Positions 55,212 to 63,796 of a DNA stretch of 64,000 nt are shown one piece after another. The position numbers and the translations under genes were made by a program. Source of the stretch: Methylophaga sp. (lineage in GTDB: Bacteria; Pseudomonadota; Gammaproteobacteria; Nitrosococcales; Methylophagaceae); NCBI GenBank assembly GCA_002733505.1, contig NVVW01000014.1, forward strand, positions 1 through 64,000, in the 5' to 3' direction. The notes below the pieces were generated by a model. The model made no database searches and was not told the origin of the DNA. It worked only from the letters and a program-made list of their open reading frames with translations. Within the stretch, counting starts at the first letter, position 1, and each line of letters starts with the position of its first letter.

Positions 55212-56405
55212 GTGGAATATGATATTGTTATTATCGGTGGTGGGCAGGCAGGTTTAAGTTTCGCCTGTTCGATGATAGATACAAATATTCAGGTATTGCT
55301 GGTTGAGAAGCGTCCGTTAGATTTATTGTCTGATCCAAAGTCTGATGGTCGTGAAATTGCATTGACCCATTTATCGGTTGATATCTTAAAGAAAATGGGT
55401 GCGTGGCAGCTTATTGATGAGGATGTTATTTCTCCAATGAAAGAGGCGAGAGTATTTGATGGCGATTCATCGTCGTTTTTAGGTTTTAAAAATGAACAAG
55501 CATCAAACGGCGTATTAGGCTATTTAGTGCCCAATTATAAAATTTGCAAAGCCTTATATGAGCGTGTGAAAGATGCCGAAAACATTGAAATAATGACTGA
55601 TATTACGGTTGATGATGTAAAGCGTCAAACCGAATTTTCACAGCTTAACTTATCAAATGGCGAGCAAATCAACACACAATTAGTGATTGCAGCAGATAGC
55701 CGTTTTTCAACAATACGTCGCAAAATGGGCATTCCCGCATTGATGAAAGATTTTTCAAAAGTGATGATCGTATCGCAGATGAATCATCAAAAATCACATA
55801 ATAATATTACGCTAGAACATTTTCACTACGGACGAACTTTGGCATTATTACCCATGGTTGGCAACACCTCATCCATTGTGCTGACCGTCACGGCAGATAA
55901 AGCCGATGAAATAGTGAATCAATCGGAACAGGAATTTAATGAGAATATCAGCCAACTGTTTAAAGGTGAATTTGGTCAGATGGAATTACAAGGTGAGCGC
56001 TATGCTTATCCATTAATTGGCGTATATTCCCAAACATTTGTTTCTCATCGGTTTGCATTGATAGGTGATGCGGCGGTCGGCATGCATCCTGTTACCGCTC
56101 ATGGTGCTAACTTGGGTTTAAGGGGGCAAGATATTCTTGCAACGACCATTAAAAATGCCTTGCGCCATGGCGAAGACATGGGCTCAGTAGCCGTACTCAA
56201 GCGTTATGAAAGAAAGCAAATCCATCTAACTAGATTAATGTATTTTGGTACTAACGGCATTGTTGCGCTGTTTACTAATGATGCCCCCGTTGTTAAACAA
56301 ATTAGAAAAGCTGTGCTGAAGATTGCCACACATTTCCCACCCATAAAATATTTGATAAGTCATCATCTGGCCAATACCCGTTCCAAAAGTATCTTGCCTT
56401 TCTAG
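55212..56405 (+). CDS. ubiM: UbiM-type ubiquinone-synthesis FAD hydroxylase
   Basis: Flavin monooxygenase of the UbiH/UbiF superfamily. The 397-residue sequence has the FAD motif DIVIIGGGQAGLSFACSM at the N-terminus, SDGREIALTHLS near residue 49 and FALIGDAAVGMHPVTAHGAN near residue 281; the HPVTAHGANLGLRGQD stretch is typical of UbiM rather than UbiF or UbiH. UbiM can hydroxylate one or more ring positions in coenzyme Q synthesis; which ones cannot be read here. Start GTG 55212 follows gaggag. pdxH follows at 9 bases. Confidence 0.85.
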   Translation: MEYDIVIIGGGQAGLSFACSMIDTNIQVLLVEKRPLDLLSDPKSDGREIALTHLSVDILKKMGAWQLIDEDVISPMKEARVFDGDSSSFLGFKNEQASNGVLGYLVPNYKICKALYERVKDAENIEIMTDITVDDVKRQTEFSQLNLSNGEQINTQLVIAADSRFSTIRRKMGIPALMKDFSKVMIVSQMNHQKSHNNITLEHFHYGRTLALLPMVGNTSSIVLTVTADKADEIVNQSEQEFNENISQLFKGEFGQMELQGERYAYPLIGVYSQTFVSHRFALIGDAAVGMHPVTAHGANLGLRGQDILATTIKNALRHGEDMGSVAVLKRYERKQIHLTRLMYFGTNGIVALFTNDAPVVKQIRKAVLKIATHFPPIKYLISHHLANTRSKSILPF

Positions 56406-56414
56406 CAAAATAAT

Positions 56415-57053
56415 ATGGCAATAGATTTAACACAAAGTAGACCTAAATTTTTACAAGCTGGATTATCGCGAGATGAACTTGATGCGGATCCTATCAAGCA
56501 ATTTGAACTTTGGTTTAAGCAGGCTATTGAAGTAGGCATTATTGAACCTAGCGCAATGAGCTTAGCGACATCAGATGGTGTAGAAGTCAGTTTGCGCACG
56601 GTGTTGCTAAAGTTTTTTGATGAAAAAGGCTTTGTCTTTTTCACCAATTATGCCTCGAAAAAATCCAAACAAATTGAATCAAATCCGCAGGCTGCATTAT
56701 TATTTCCGTGGCTGGCACTTGAGCGGCAAGTAAAAATTAGCGGGCGAGTAGAAAAAATATCGATGTTGGAATCTATCAATTATTTTGCAACACGACCTAA
56801 AGACTCTCAGTTAGGCGCTTGGGCTTCGCATCAGTCCAGCACGTTATCATCAAGACAAGTCTTATTGACACAATTTGAAGCAATGAAAACTAAGTTTAAA
56901 CAAGGTGAAATACCTTTACCTGATTTTTGGGGTGGCTACCGAGTGATTCCGCACTCAATAGAATTCTGGCAAGGGCGAGAAAACCGATTACATGATCGGT
57001 TTATTTATACTAAATCTGATAATAAATGGTTGATTAACCGTTTAGCGCCTTAA
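56415..57053 (+). CDS. pdxH: Pyridoxamine 5'-phosphate oxidase
   Basis: FMN enzyme making pyridoxal phosphate, the cofactor of DapC. The 212-residue protein has FMN-contact segments [20 protein letters not shown] near residue 58 and [19 protein letters not shown], and the C-terminal signature [18 protein letters not shown]. Length is typical. It lies 9 bases after ubiM; the end of the operon faces the antiporter operon. Confidence 0.95.
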   Translation: MAIDLTQSRPKFLQAGLSRDELDADPIKQFELWFKQAIEVGIIEPSAMSLATSDGVEVSLRTVLLKFFDEKGFVFFTNYASKKSKQIESNPQAALLFPWLALERQVKISGRVEKISMLESINYFATRPKDSQLGAWASHQSSTLSSRQVLLTQFEAMKTKFKQGEIPLPDFWGGYRVIPHSIEFWQGRENRLHDRFIYTKSDNKWLINRLAP

Positions 57054-57097
57054 TAATTTATCTCTGAGTTCAGAGAACTACTCTTCTGGGGGAGTAG

Positions 57098-58426
57098 TCA
57101 ATGAAAGATAAGCAGTAATGTAATGATAGCTGCCAGCGTTAGAAATAGGGTAATAGCTACAGTCCATCCTTGTAGATTACGTTCGTTAGCCGCTAGCGAT
57201 CTTTTCCAGACACACACCAATAATCCGAGATGGTTTACTTTAGCTAACCACCCGCTACGCCACTCGGGTAGAGTGTGTGATCCTATATTCCCTGCCCATG
57301 CTACAGCCGTGGCTGGCCAGCGTTCAAACCACATAGCTGTATTATCATCCACTTGCGTTGCCGTAGTCGTTGTGTGGTGTTGCTGTAGTCTAATGGTAAG
57401 AGCAAGCAATATTGCCAAAGCTAAGCTTAGTAAGGCAATAAAATAATATACGCTGTTTTCATAACGGATCCATGTAGTCGCATCGGTCAATCCTGTCCCT
57501 ATGGCTATAATAAATAATCCGCTCGCCAATAACATGGTATATACCGTTATCATTGTGAATGATCTATTTTTCAGCCACTCAAAAAAGATAAGAAAACACG
57601 TATATAATAGGCCAATAAGACCGATTCCCTGAAGCGTTACACCTGTTGTAATAGACGAGGTTTCGCCCAGAGGTAGCCAACGCAGCATGCCAAGTAATGC
57701 AATAATGACGGGTACACCGCATAACAATATTGCCATCGCTGATCCGAGATGGCGATACACTGCTATTAGCCAGAAGTGAAGCGGCCAGATCCCCGCCTTA
57801 AGAGCGAAGCCAAACACAACCAACCAGAGATATAAAGTCAGATAATCAGATTGCGCGATGCCTTGGTGAGCCATCGCAAAACTCATGTTTTCGGTTACTA
57901 AAGCGGTAATTAATAATACTTCAAATAACATGACATCGGCAATAATCATGGCTACCAGATAGATCCGAGCTGCTCGTCGTGTTTGATGATGTAAGTCATC
58001 ACCAGCAATCAGTAAACCGTAAAAACCATAGCCCATCAGGGTTGAGAATACAAAAAACCCTACTAGATCCGTAGCCAGAATAGCACCAAAACTGCCCGCC
58101 ATGGTTAACATAAATAGGCTAGAAATTAAATTATTTACTGCTTTGCTGTTAGATGTTTTTCTGGAAAATAGGGTTGCGACCGCAATCCAGAGTAATGCGG
58201 AGACTCCTAGCAATAATTGGGCTTGTCCATCAATTCCCAGTCCAATGCCGAACAGTAGCCAAGATAATTCAATGGAATAAGTCATCGACATTAGGGCAAC
58301 AATAATAGCGGGCGTTACTGCAAGGTAACGAAACCAAGGTAAGCGTGAGTGTAGTGGAGGGAAGGCCAGCAATAAAGGTAGCCCCGGCACGGATAGTAAT
58401 AATAAGTTCCACAAAATATCATTCAT
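57098..58426 (-). CDS. Mrp-type antiporter subunit, degenerate NuoL/M/N-like
   Basis: Last gene of the Mrp operon; about 442 residues with a dozen or more membrane helices. It clearly belongs to the antiporter-like family (ALKAGIWPLHFWL in helix 7). However, the helix 5 glutamate seen in the other two such subunits (TLELMG, FYELLT) is threonine here (FSTLMG), and the helix 8 lysine (VVKASF, VVKAGA) is isoleucine. It may not pump protons itself. The start ATG at 58424-58426 overlaps the upstream stop (ATGA); a longer frame to 58462 lacks support. Confidence 0.85.
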   Translation of the reverse strand: MNDILWNLLLLSVPGLPLLLAFPPLHSRLPWFRYLAVTPAIIVALMSMTYSIELSWLLFGIGLGIDGQAQLLLGVSALLWIAVATLFSRKTSNSKAVNNLISSLFMLTMAGSFGAILATDLVGFFVFSTLMGYGFYGLLIAGDDLHHQTRRAARIYLVAMIIADVMLFEVLLITALVTENMSFAMAHQGIAQSDYLTLYLWLVVFGFALKAGIWPLHFWLIAVYRHLGSAMAILLCGVPVIIALLGMLRWLPLGETSSITTGVTLQGIGLIGLLYTCFLIFFEWLKNRSFTMITVYTMLLASGLFIIAIGTGLTDATTWIRYENSVYYFIALLSLALAILLALTIRLQQHHTTTTATQVDDNTAMWFERWPATAVAWAGNIGSHTLPEWRSGWLAKVNHLGLLVCVWKRSLAANERNLQGWTVAITLFLTLAAIITLLLIFH

Positions 58427-59919
58427 GGCGTATATTCCAGTGAGGTAATAAGGCGTGTCCACTCCAGTGGGCTAAACGGTACGGATGCCAATAGACCAAG
58501 TAGTACCGCCAGTATTGCTGTTATTACTGGGGGAATAAGTAATGCCAAGGATGTTTCATATCGACCAATATTACGTTCATTAGGCCAGCTTCCCGTACTT
58601 TTACCAAACCAAGCGGCATATAAAATAGGCAAAAAATAAGCTGCATTGAGCAAAGTGCTACCCGCTAGCACAAATATCACCCAATCTTGCCCTGCTTGCA
58701 GAGCGCCCAGTCCTAAATACCATTTACTGATAAACCCTGCCAGTGGCGGCGCACCGATCATGCCAAAAGCACCGATAGTAAAGGCAGCCATAGTCCAGGG
58801 CATGCGTCGTCCGACACCGCTCATTTCACTCACTTTGTGAATGCCTAAGGTCTCAGCGAGGTTGCCGGCACAGAAAAACAGAGTGATTTTCATCACCCCC
58901 TGATGCACTAGATGAACTATGCCACCAATGGTTGCCAGTGGGCCAACAATAGCAACACCCAGCGTAATATAGGAAACTTGGCTAACAGTCGAAAAGGCCA
59001 GTCTGCGTTTTAAATCATCTTGAAACAGTGCCCGCACCGAAGCATAAATAATCGTCACCGATGCCACTATCGCCAATGGCAAGGTCACGCCTAAGCTGGC
59101 ACTGAATTCGATGCCAAATACGTCGTAAATCACCCGTATAATTCCAAAAGCACCTGCTTTCACCACCGCCACTGCATGTAATAAGGCACTGACCGGTGCC
59201 GGTGCAACCATTGCCTGTGGCAGCCAGCCATGTAATGGAAACAGTGCTGCCTTTACCCCGAGACCAGTAATCAACAACACAAAGATAATAATTAGTGCTG
59301 GATGATGCATGCTGTCCAGTGTCGATAGAAAACCACGAGCAGTAAACTCCAGTGTGCCAGTGAGGGTATATAGCCAGACAGTACCTATCAATAATAAGGC
59401 ACCGCCAGCAAGGGTATAAATAAGATAAGTTCGCCCGGCTTTGCGTGCTGCCTCGGTTCCTCGGTGGATGATTAGTGGGTAAGTTGCTAGTGTCAGTAGT
59501 TCATAAAAGAGCAGGAAGGTAATCAGATTGCCTGCCAGTGCTACCCCCACTGTTGCTGTTACACAAAGACCAAAAAAACCAAAGAAACGGCTACGGTGCG
59601 GTGAGTCTTCTAGATAACCGATGGCATACACAGTGGTCAGTAACCAAAGGCCAGCAGAAAGCGCTACGAATAACATGGCCAAAGTATCGGCACGCAGCAC
59701 CAGTTCCAATCCGGGTAACAGCGGCAAGCGGGTTTCAAACTGATAGCCGCTATGTACTCCCCATAACATAATGGCCACAAGCACAATCTTTAGTAAAGCC
59801 GCGCCTATGTTCAAGCCGATGCGGGTTTTGGTCTTTTCCTCAGGTAAAATAAAGATGACCAGCGCCGCCAGTAGCGAGCTGAGCACAATCAATAAAGGTA
59901 ACCAGAAAGCCCAATTCAT
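58423..59919 (-). CDS. Mrp-type antiporter subunit D-like (NuoM/L family), second copy
   Basis: Antiporter-like membrane subunit of 498 residues. The key residues are present: Glu in LLFYELLTLATYP (helix 5), Lys in GVKAALFPLHGWLP (helix 7) and Lys in AVAVVKAGAFGI (helix 8). ATG 59917-59919 gives MNWAFWLPLLIVL and overlaps the previous stop (ATGA); the frame extends upstream to 60024 within the preceding gene without family similarity. In classical Mrp operons the matching function lies in the large MrpA; here it is a separate gene. Confidence 0.9.
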   Translation of the reverse strand: MNWAFWLPLLIVLSSLLAALVIFILPEEKTKTRIGLNIGAALLKIVLVAIMLWGVHSGYQFETRLPLLPGLELVLRADTLAMLFVALSAGLWLLTTVYAIGYLEDSPHRSRFFGFFGLCVTATVGVALAGNLITFLLFYELLTLATYPLIIHRGTEAARKAGRTYLIYTLAGGALLLIGTVWLYTLTGTLEFTARGFLSTLDSMHHPALIIIFVLLITGLGVKAALFPLHGWLPQAMVAPAPVSALLHAVAVVKAGAFGIIRVIYDVFGIEFSASLGVTLPLAIVASVTIIYASVRALFQDDLKRRLAFSTVSQVSYITLGVAIVGPLATIGGIVHLVHQGVMKITLFFCAGNLAETLGIHKVSEMSGVGRRMPWTMAAFTIGAFGMIGAPPLAGFISKWYLGLGALQAGQDWVIFVLAGSTLLNAAYFLPILYAAWFGKSTGSWPNERNIGRYETSLALLIPPVITAILAVLLGLLASVPFSPLEWTRLITSLEYTP

Positions 59920-61358
59920 GACATGGTCTCCCCAAAAGGAGCGCCCAAATCCATTAATGCCAATAGCTGGGGAGCCATAAACCCTAACATAATAGCAAGC
60001 ACTGCTACAGTTAATGTCACCCATTCCATCCTTTTAGGCACCATCCTCGGTTCATGGGGAACTTCGGCTTGGGTAAAAGCGAATCCTATCACCTTAAATA
60101 CATAAGCACCTGTCAGTAAACCACCAGCAATTAATATGATAGCCCACCACCATTGCCCAGAGAGTATAATGGCTTCCAGTAACAGCCATTTTGCAATGAA
60201 GCCGCCACTTGGAGGCAAGCCCATTAGACTGATGCCAGCCAGCCCAAATGCGGTGAGCGTAATGGGCAAACGCTGTGCCACACGATCAAGATCTGCGATT
60301 TGATCATGGCCTCCATAGAATAGGATATTACCCGCTGCCATAAACATTGCGGTTTTGGCGATGGCATGTGAGAGCAACAGGTAAAATACGGCTTTCCAGC
60401 CGATAATGCTGGCTAGTGGAAAGGCTAAGAACAGGTAACCAATTTGCATCACAGTCGAATAGGCAATCAGCAATTTAAGCCGTGTTTGGTACAATGCTTG
60501 GATCCCCCCCCAGATAATAGCACTCGCGCCGAGCAGACCTAATAGATAGCTCAGAGCCAAATTGGCTTCTGGAAAAACGTCTAGCCACAGCCGCAACAGA
60601 ATATAAAATGATGCTTTCACTACTAGTGCAGACAACAGTGCACTTACTGGCGCAGGGGCACTGGAATGTGCTGCAGGTAACCAAAAATGTAATGGAAATA
60701 GCGCAATTTTAAGCAACAATCCTGTGACCATTAAGCCTATGGCTGCCCATACTGCTGGCGATGATTCCACTTGCTGTGCCAATAAGGCAATGTCAACCGT
60801 GCCATAAGCATGATAGAGCAGTGCCACGCCCATAAGATAGAATAACGAACCCAACAGACTGATTAGCAGATAGCGCATGGCGGCTGCTAAGGCACTAGCA
60901 CTACCAGACAACGCGACCAGTGCAACTGCTGCCAGCCCCATTAGCTCTAGGGTGACATAAAGATTGAAGATATCTGCAGAGAGAAATAGCGAATTTAATG
61001 CTGCCCAGAGAAACATCCATAGTGGCCAATAATGTTTCGCCTTGCCCGGTTTAAAATAAGCACTGGAGTAAACGCTGATGGCGACACCCACCACTGCGGT
61101 TACTATCAGCATTAATAGGCTTAATCCATCAACGTAGAGATCAATGCCTAGTGGCGCACCCCAGCCACCAACGGCGTAGCGTAGTGTACCTTGTTCTAAT
61201 ACCTGCAAGGTTAAAGCGATCACACTGAGCAGCACACTCACGGCTGTTATCAGACCAAGTGTTACTGCCTGACGAGACCATAAGAAACAGGCTACCGCTC
61301 CAAATAACGGTAGTAAAATAAGCATCATCACCCAATGTGTATCAAATATCAGATTCAC
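59916..61358 (-). CDS. mnhD: Mrp-type antiporter subunit D-like (MnhD), first copy
   Basis: Antiporter-like inner-membrane subunit of 480 residues with about 14 helices. Key residues are Glu in LYVTLELMGLAAVAL (helix 5), Lys in LLLKIALFPLHFWLP (helix 7) and Lys in ALVVKASFYILLR (helix 8). Start is GTG at 61356-61358, overlapping the mnhC stop. Na+ or K+/H+ exchange by the assembled complex is inferred from the family. Confidence 0.92.
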   Translation of the reverse strand: MNLIFDTHWVMMLILLPLFGAVACFLWSRQAVTLGLITAVSVLLSVIALTLQVLEQGTLRYAVGGWGAPLGIDLYVDGLSLLMLIVTAVVGVAISVYSSAYFKPGKAKHYWPLWMFLWAALNSLFLSADIFNLYVTLELMGLAAVALVALSGSASALAAAMRYLLISLLGSLFYLMGVALLYHAYGTVDIALLAQQVESSPAVWAAIGLMVTGLLLKIALFPLHFWLPAAHSSAPAPVSALLSALVVKASFYILLRLWLDVFPEANLALSYLLGLLGASAIIWGGIQALYQTRLKLLIAYSTVMQIGYLFLAFPLASIIGWKAVFYLLLSHAIAKTAMFMAAGNILFYGGHDQIADLDRVAQRLPITLTAFGLAGISLMGLPPSGGFIAKWLLLEAIILSGQWWWAIILIAGGLLTGAYVFKVIGFAFTQAEVPHEPRMVPKRMEWVTLTVAVLAIMLGFMAPQLLALMDLGAPFGETMS

Positions 61359-61666
61359 TTAGGTGGCTCTTCAAGGAGCTCGGCTTGACCTGTTTCAGAT
61401 CGTACCCGTAACATTAGTGTTAATGCTAGTGCAGTGGCGGAAACTGCAACTACAATGCCGGTAATAACCATGGCGTGCGGCACCGGATCGGGCGCGATAC
61501 CCTGAGTACGATCTGCCAGTGAAACTAACACTAAAAATACCCCGCTACCCATGATGTTAATAGCGAGGATTTTACGTAGTAAATGCGCATGAACAATTAA
61601 CGCATACAAGCCCAAAGAGAACAAGCCAACGCCTGCTAAAGCATAAAGGAAAATAGTATTTATCAA
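61355..61666 (-). CDS. mnhC: Mrp antiporter subunit C (NuoK-like)
   Basis: A 103-residue, three-helix subunit related to NuoK, with LGLYALIVHAHLLRKILAIN in the first half and PVPHAMVITGIVVAVSATAL in the last helix. The start is TTG 61664-61666, overlapping the mnhB stop (TTGA). Its overlaps with both neighbours show tight translational coupling. Confidence 0.9.
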   Translation of the reverse strand: MINTIFLYALAGVGLFSLGLYALIVHAHLLRKILAINIMGSGVFLVLVSLADRTQGIAPDPVPHAMVITGIVVAVSATALALTLMLRVRSETGQAELLEEPPK

Positions 61667-62355
61667 TTGTCATCCTCTTCTGGATCGGCACCCAGAAACA
61701 ATGCTGCAAGCGCAATGCCAATAGATAAGGTTGCTAGCCCTTCAATTAACAGTATCAATACACCGGCGTATTGGGGGGGGAATTCCAAGAACTGCCTGTC
61801 TGTCAACATAAACAACGTACCCACTACCGCAAATACCACAAGACCTAGCACTAGGGAAATACGCAGAGGTAAGCCCACCAAACGATGATTAATACGCCAG
61901 CCAGCCAGTATTAATAATACGCCTGCTGCGCCCAACACAGCACCTGCCTGAAAAGCACCACCAGGTATATACGCACCTGCCCAGAATAAATAACCTGCCA
62001 CCACAATCAATATAGGCACTAGCACGCGTGCCAAATTATCCAGCACAGGCCCTGGTGCTGATGGGCGCTGACTAGCGGTAGCGGTACTGCCCAGTGACCA
62101 AACACCGAGTAGCGCCAGCAATAATACGCCCAGCTCTAGAAAGGTGTCATAAGCGCGATAATTCAACAATACCGCCGTAACTGGATTGGTAACGCCACTA
62201 ATTGCAATGTTCTCAGTGGTATAAACACTCAAACCGGCTGATTCAGCAGGCAGTGACAATATTGCATAAGCTAGACCCGCAGCCATAGCAATGATCAGTG
62301 CCATAAGTAATAGCCGCATGGGTAACGCTATCCTATTTTGATCTGTATTATTCAT
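61663..62355 (-). CDS. mnhB: Mrp antiporter subunit B (MnhB)
   Basis: About 230 residues with six or more helices. The MnhB signature GAYIPGGAFQAGAVLGAAG sits near the middle, after NYRAYDTFLELGVLLLALLG. The ATG at 62353-62355 (MNNTDQNRIALP) is preferred, overlapping the upstream stop by 8 bases; the frame is open to 62379, so the start is uncertain. The N-terminal part (to about residue 95) is longer than in short MnhB proteins and resembles the MbhE/MrpA C-terminal module. Confidence 0.85.
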   Translation of the reverse strand: MNNTDQNRIALPMRLLLMALIIAMAAGLAYAILSLPAESAGLSVYTTENIAISGVTNPVTAVLLNYRAYDTFLELGVLLLALLGVWSLGSTATASQRPSAPGPVLDNLARVLVPILIVVAGYLFWAGAYIPGGAFQAGAVLGAAGVLLILAGWRINHRLVGLPLRISLVLGLVVFAVVGTLFMLTDRQFLEFPPQYAGVLILLIEGLATLSIGIALAALFLGADPEEDDN

Positions 62356-62668
62356 CAGTGCTAGCTGCTGACGGAGCAATAATATCTTTGTTATTTTCCC
62401 TGGAAGATTTGTCAGTCTGCTTTGCCAGTTTACTAAGTGTCGTTAACAGTAGCGCTCCCGTCAGCCCTGCGCCAATAGCGGCTTCTGCTAATGCCACATC
62501 CGGTGCTGCAAGACGTACCCAAACTAATGCCATTAATAGACCGAAGGCAATAAACAGTACGATGGCACGGAACAGTTCTGGGCTGGTTAATGCCTGCCAA
62601 GCTAGCCCTAACAGAGTAAGCACCAGCACCACATCAAATGCCAGTTGTAATTGCGTTAGCGCTTCCAC
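62348..62668 (-). CDS. DUF4040/MbhD-like subunit (MrpA C-terminal module)
   Basis: A 106-residue protein with three helices matching the DUF4040/MbhD module, which in classical Mrp operons is fused to the C-terminus of MrpA: SPELFRAIVLFIAFGLLMAL and APDVALAEAAIGAGLTGALL. A polar tail of about 30 residues follows. Start GTG 62666-62668 overlaps mnhG by 13 bases. Having it as a separate gene shows that MrpA is split in this operon. Confidence 0.88.
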   Translation of the reverse strand: MEALTQLQLAFDVVLVLTLLGLAWQALTSPELFRAIVLFIAFGLLMALVWVRLAAPDVALAEAAIGAGLTGALLLTTLSKLAKQTDKSSRENNKDIIAPSAASTDE

Positions 62669-62955
62669 GGTTTAATACCTCTTTGTTGTGCTACTACTGC
62701 GATAAGATGAGCAACACTGGCACCAGCAAGTAATACCAACCACCAGATCAATAGTAATTTTCCGACTACTGCCAAGGACTCAGCTTGTAAAGTGAGCCCA
62801 GCTATAATAAGCCCTAGACCGACGTTGTCAGCTTTGGTTAATGCGTGGAGACGGGTATAAATATCTGGAAAGCGCAACAAACCAACGGTACCTGCTAGAA
62901 AAAAAACAGCACCCGCTATCAATAGTATAGCCGTAATAATGTCGATCACTGACAT
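62656..62955 (-). CDS. mnhG: Mrp antiporter subunit G (MnhG)
   Basis: A 99-residue, three-helix subunit with the family motif VGLLRFPDIYTRLHALTKAD near residue 24, which is strongly conserved in MnhG. It starts 3 bases after the mnhF stop and overlaps the DUF4040 gene. Confidence 0.93.
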   Translation of the reverse strand: MSVIDIITAILLIAGAVFFLAGTVGLLRFPDIYTRLHALTKADNVGLGLIIAGLTLQAESLAVVGKLLLIWWLVLLAGASVAHLIAVVAQQRGIKPWKR

Positions 62956-62958
62956 CGC

Positions 62959-63219
62959 TTATTGCTCAGCTGTCCAAGCGCGTCGTACGAAAGCGACCGC
63001 AGTGACCACTGCCAATAGTGCAAATACCAGTGCTACATCACGTAGTGGCGGTTGTTCTAGAGCCTGTGCTAATAACAATAAACAGCTAACAGCAGTAGTG
63101 CCAAATAACTGTGCAGCCAGCATACGATCCGCAGCAGTTGGGCCGCGTAAGATCCGCCACAGTCCGACCACTAAGGTTAATAGTAGAAACAATGCTATTG
63201 CTATATACAGTGTACTCAT
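62959..63219 (-). CDS. mnhF: Mrp antiporter subunit F (MnhF)
   Basis: An 86-residue, three-helix subunit with the MnhF motif LWRILRGPTAADRMLAAQLF near residue 21 and a conserved DVALVFALL in the last helix. A gaggaggag-type ribosome site lies just before ATG 63217-63219. Confidence 0.93.
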   Translation of the reverse strand: MSTLYIAIALFLLLTLVVGLWRILRGPTAADRMLAAQLFGTTAVSCLLLLAQALEQPPLRDVALVFALLAVVTAVAFVRRAWTAEQ

Positions 63220-63240
63220 GAACTCCTCCTCTTAGCGCCG

Positions 63241-63729
63241 TTAGTAATCCGACAAATTCAGCGCAAATAGATCTGCCACACGCTGTTCAATTATAGCCAG
63301 ATCCTTGGAAAAATCATTGGTTTTATCAAGAACATGTAGATGAAGATAATTCTCATCCATCTCAGCACTCAAGGTGCCCGGTAGCAGGCTGACAGTATTT
63401 ATCATAAATACCCGTGGTAATCCGGCTGGTAACCGCAAATGATAGTCAACCATATCGGGTGAAATAGCGAGTCGTGGATGTAGTGCGCGCCATGCCACAT
63501 CAACACCACCACGTAGTGAGTGCCAGAGGAAAAAAGGCATAAAACGTAAGATGCCATATAGTGACAAAGAAAAGCTAGGTAATAATACTAGGCTTACCCA
63601 TGTTGCAAAGACCACAACGGGAACACCTATATACCATGAGTTTATCGCCGCTTCCGTAACCACCCACCATAATATGGCGAATAGGATTGTCCGAACACTA
63701 ACAGCAGAAAATGTTATTGAAGTTACCAT
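63241..63729 (-). CDS. mnhE: Mrp antiporter subunit E (MnhE)
   Basis: First gene of the antiporter operon; 162 residues with two or three N-terminal helices and a cytoplasmic domain containing VFMINTVSLLPGTLSAEMDE, the MnhE signature. The ribosome site agg/gggg precedes ATG 63727-63729. The whole run E-F-G-DUF4040-B-C-D-D-D is on the minus strand with overlaps, starting 67 bases downstream of lolD. Base composition is visibly richer in G+C than the neighbouring operons. Confidence 0.92.
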   Translation of the reverse strand: MVTSITFSAVSVRTILFAILWWVVTEAAINSWYIGVPVVVFATWVSLVLLPSFSLSLYGILRFMPFFLWHSLRGGVDVAWRALHPRLAISPDMVDYHLRLPAGLPRVFMINTVSLLPGTLSAEMDENYLHLHVLDKTNDFSKDLAIIEQRVADLFALNLSDY

Positions 63730-63796
63730 TACGCTGCCCCTATCCTTAAATGGTTTGGGTATAGAAACTCGATAAAAAGTGTCGAATGTCTGTGCA

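Noticed and set aside
57061..57098. Terminator between pdxH and the antiporter operon
   Set aside because: Two small hairpins are present (57061-57076 and 57077-57098) but neither has a T run on either strand.
59919..60024. N-terminal extension of the second MnhD-like subunit
   Set aside because: It lies inside the preceding gene and lacks a membrane-helix pattern; ATGA overlap supports the shorter start.
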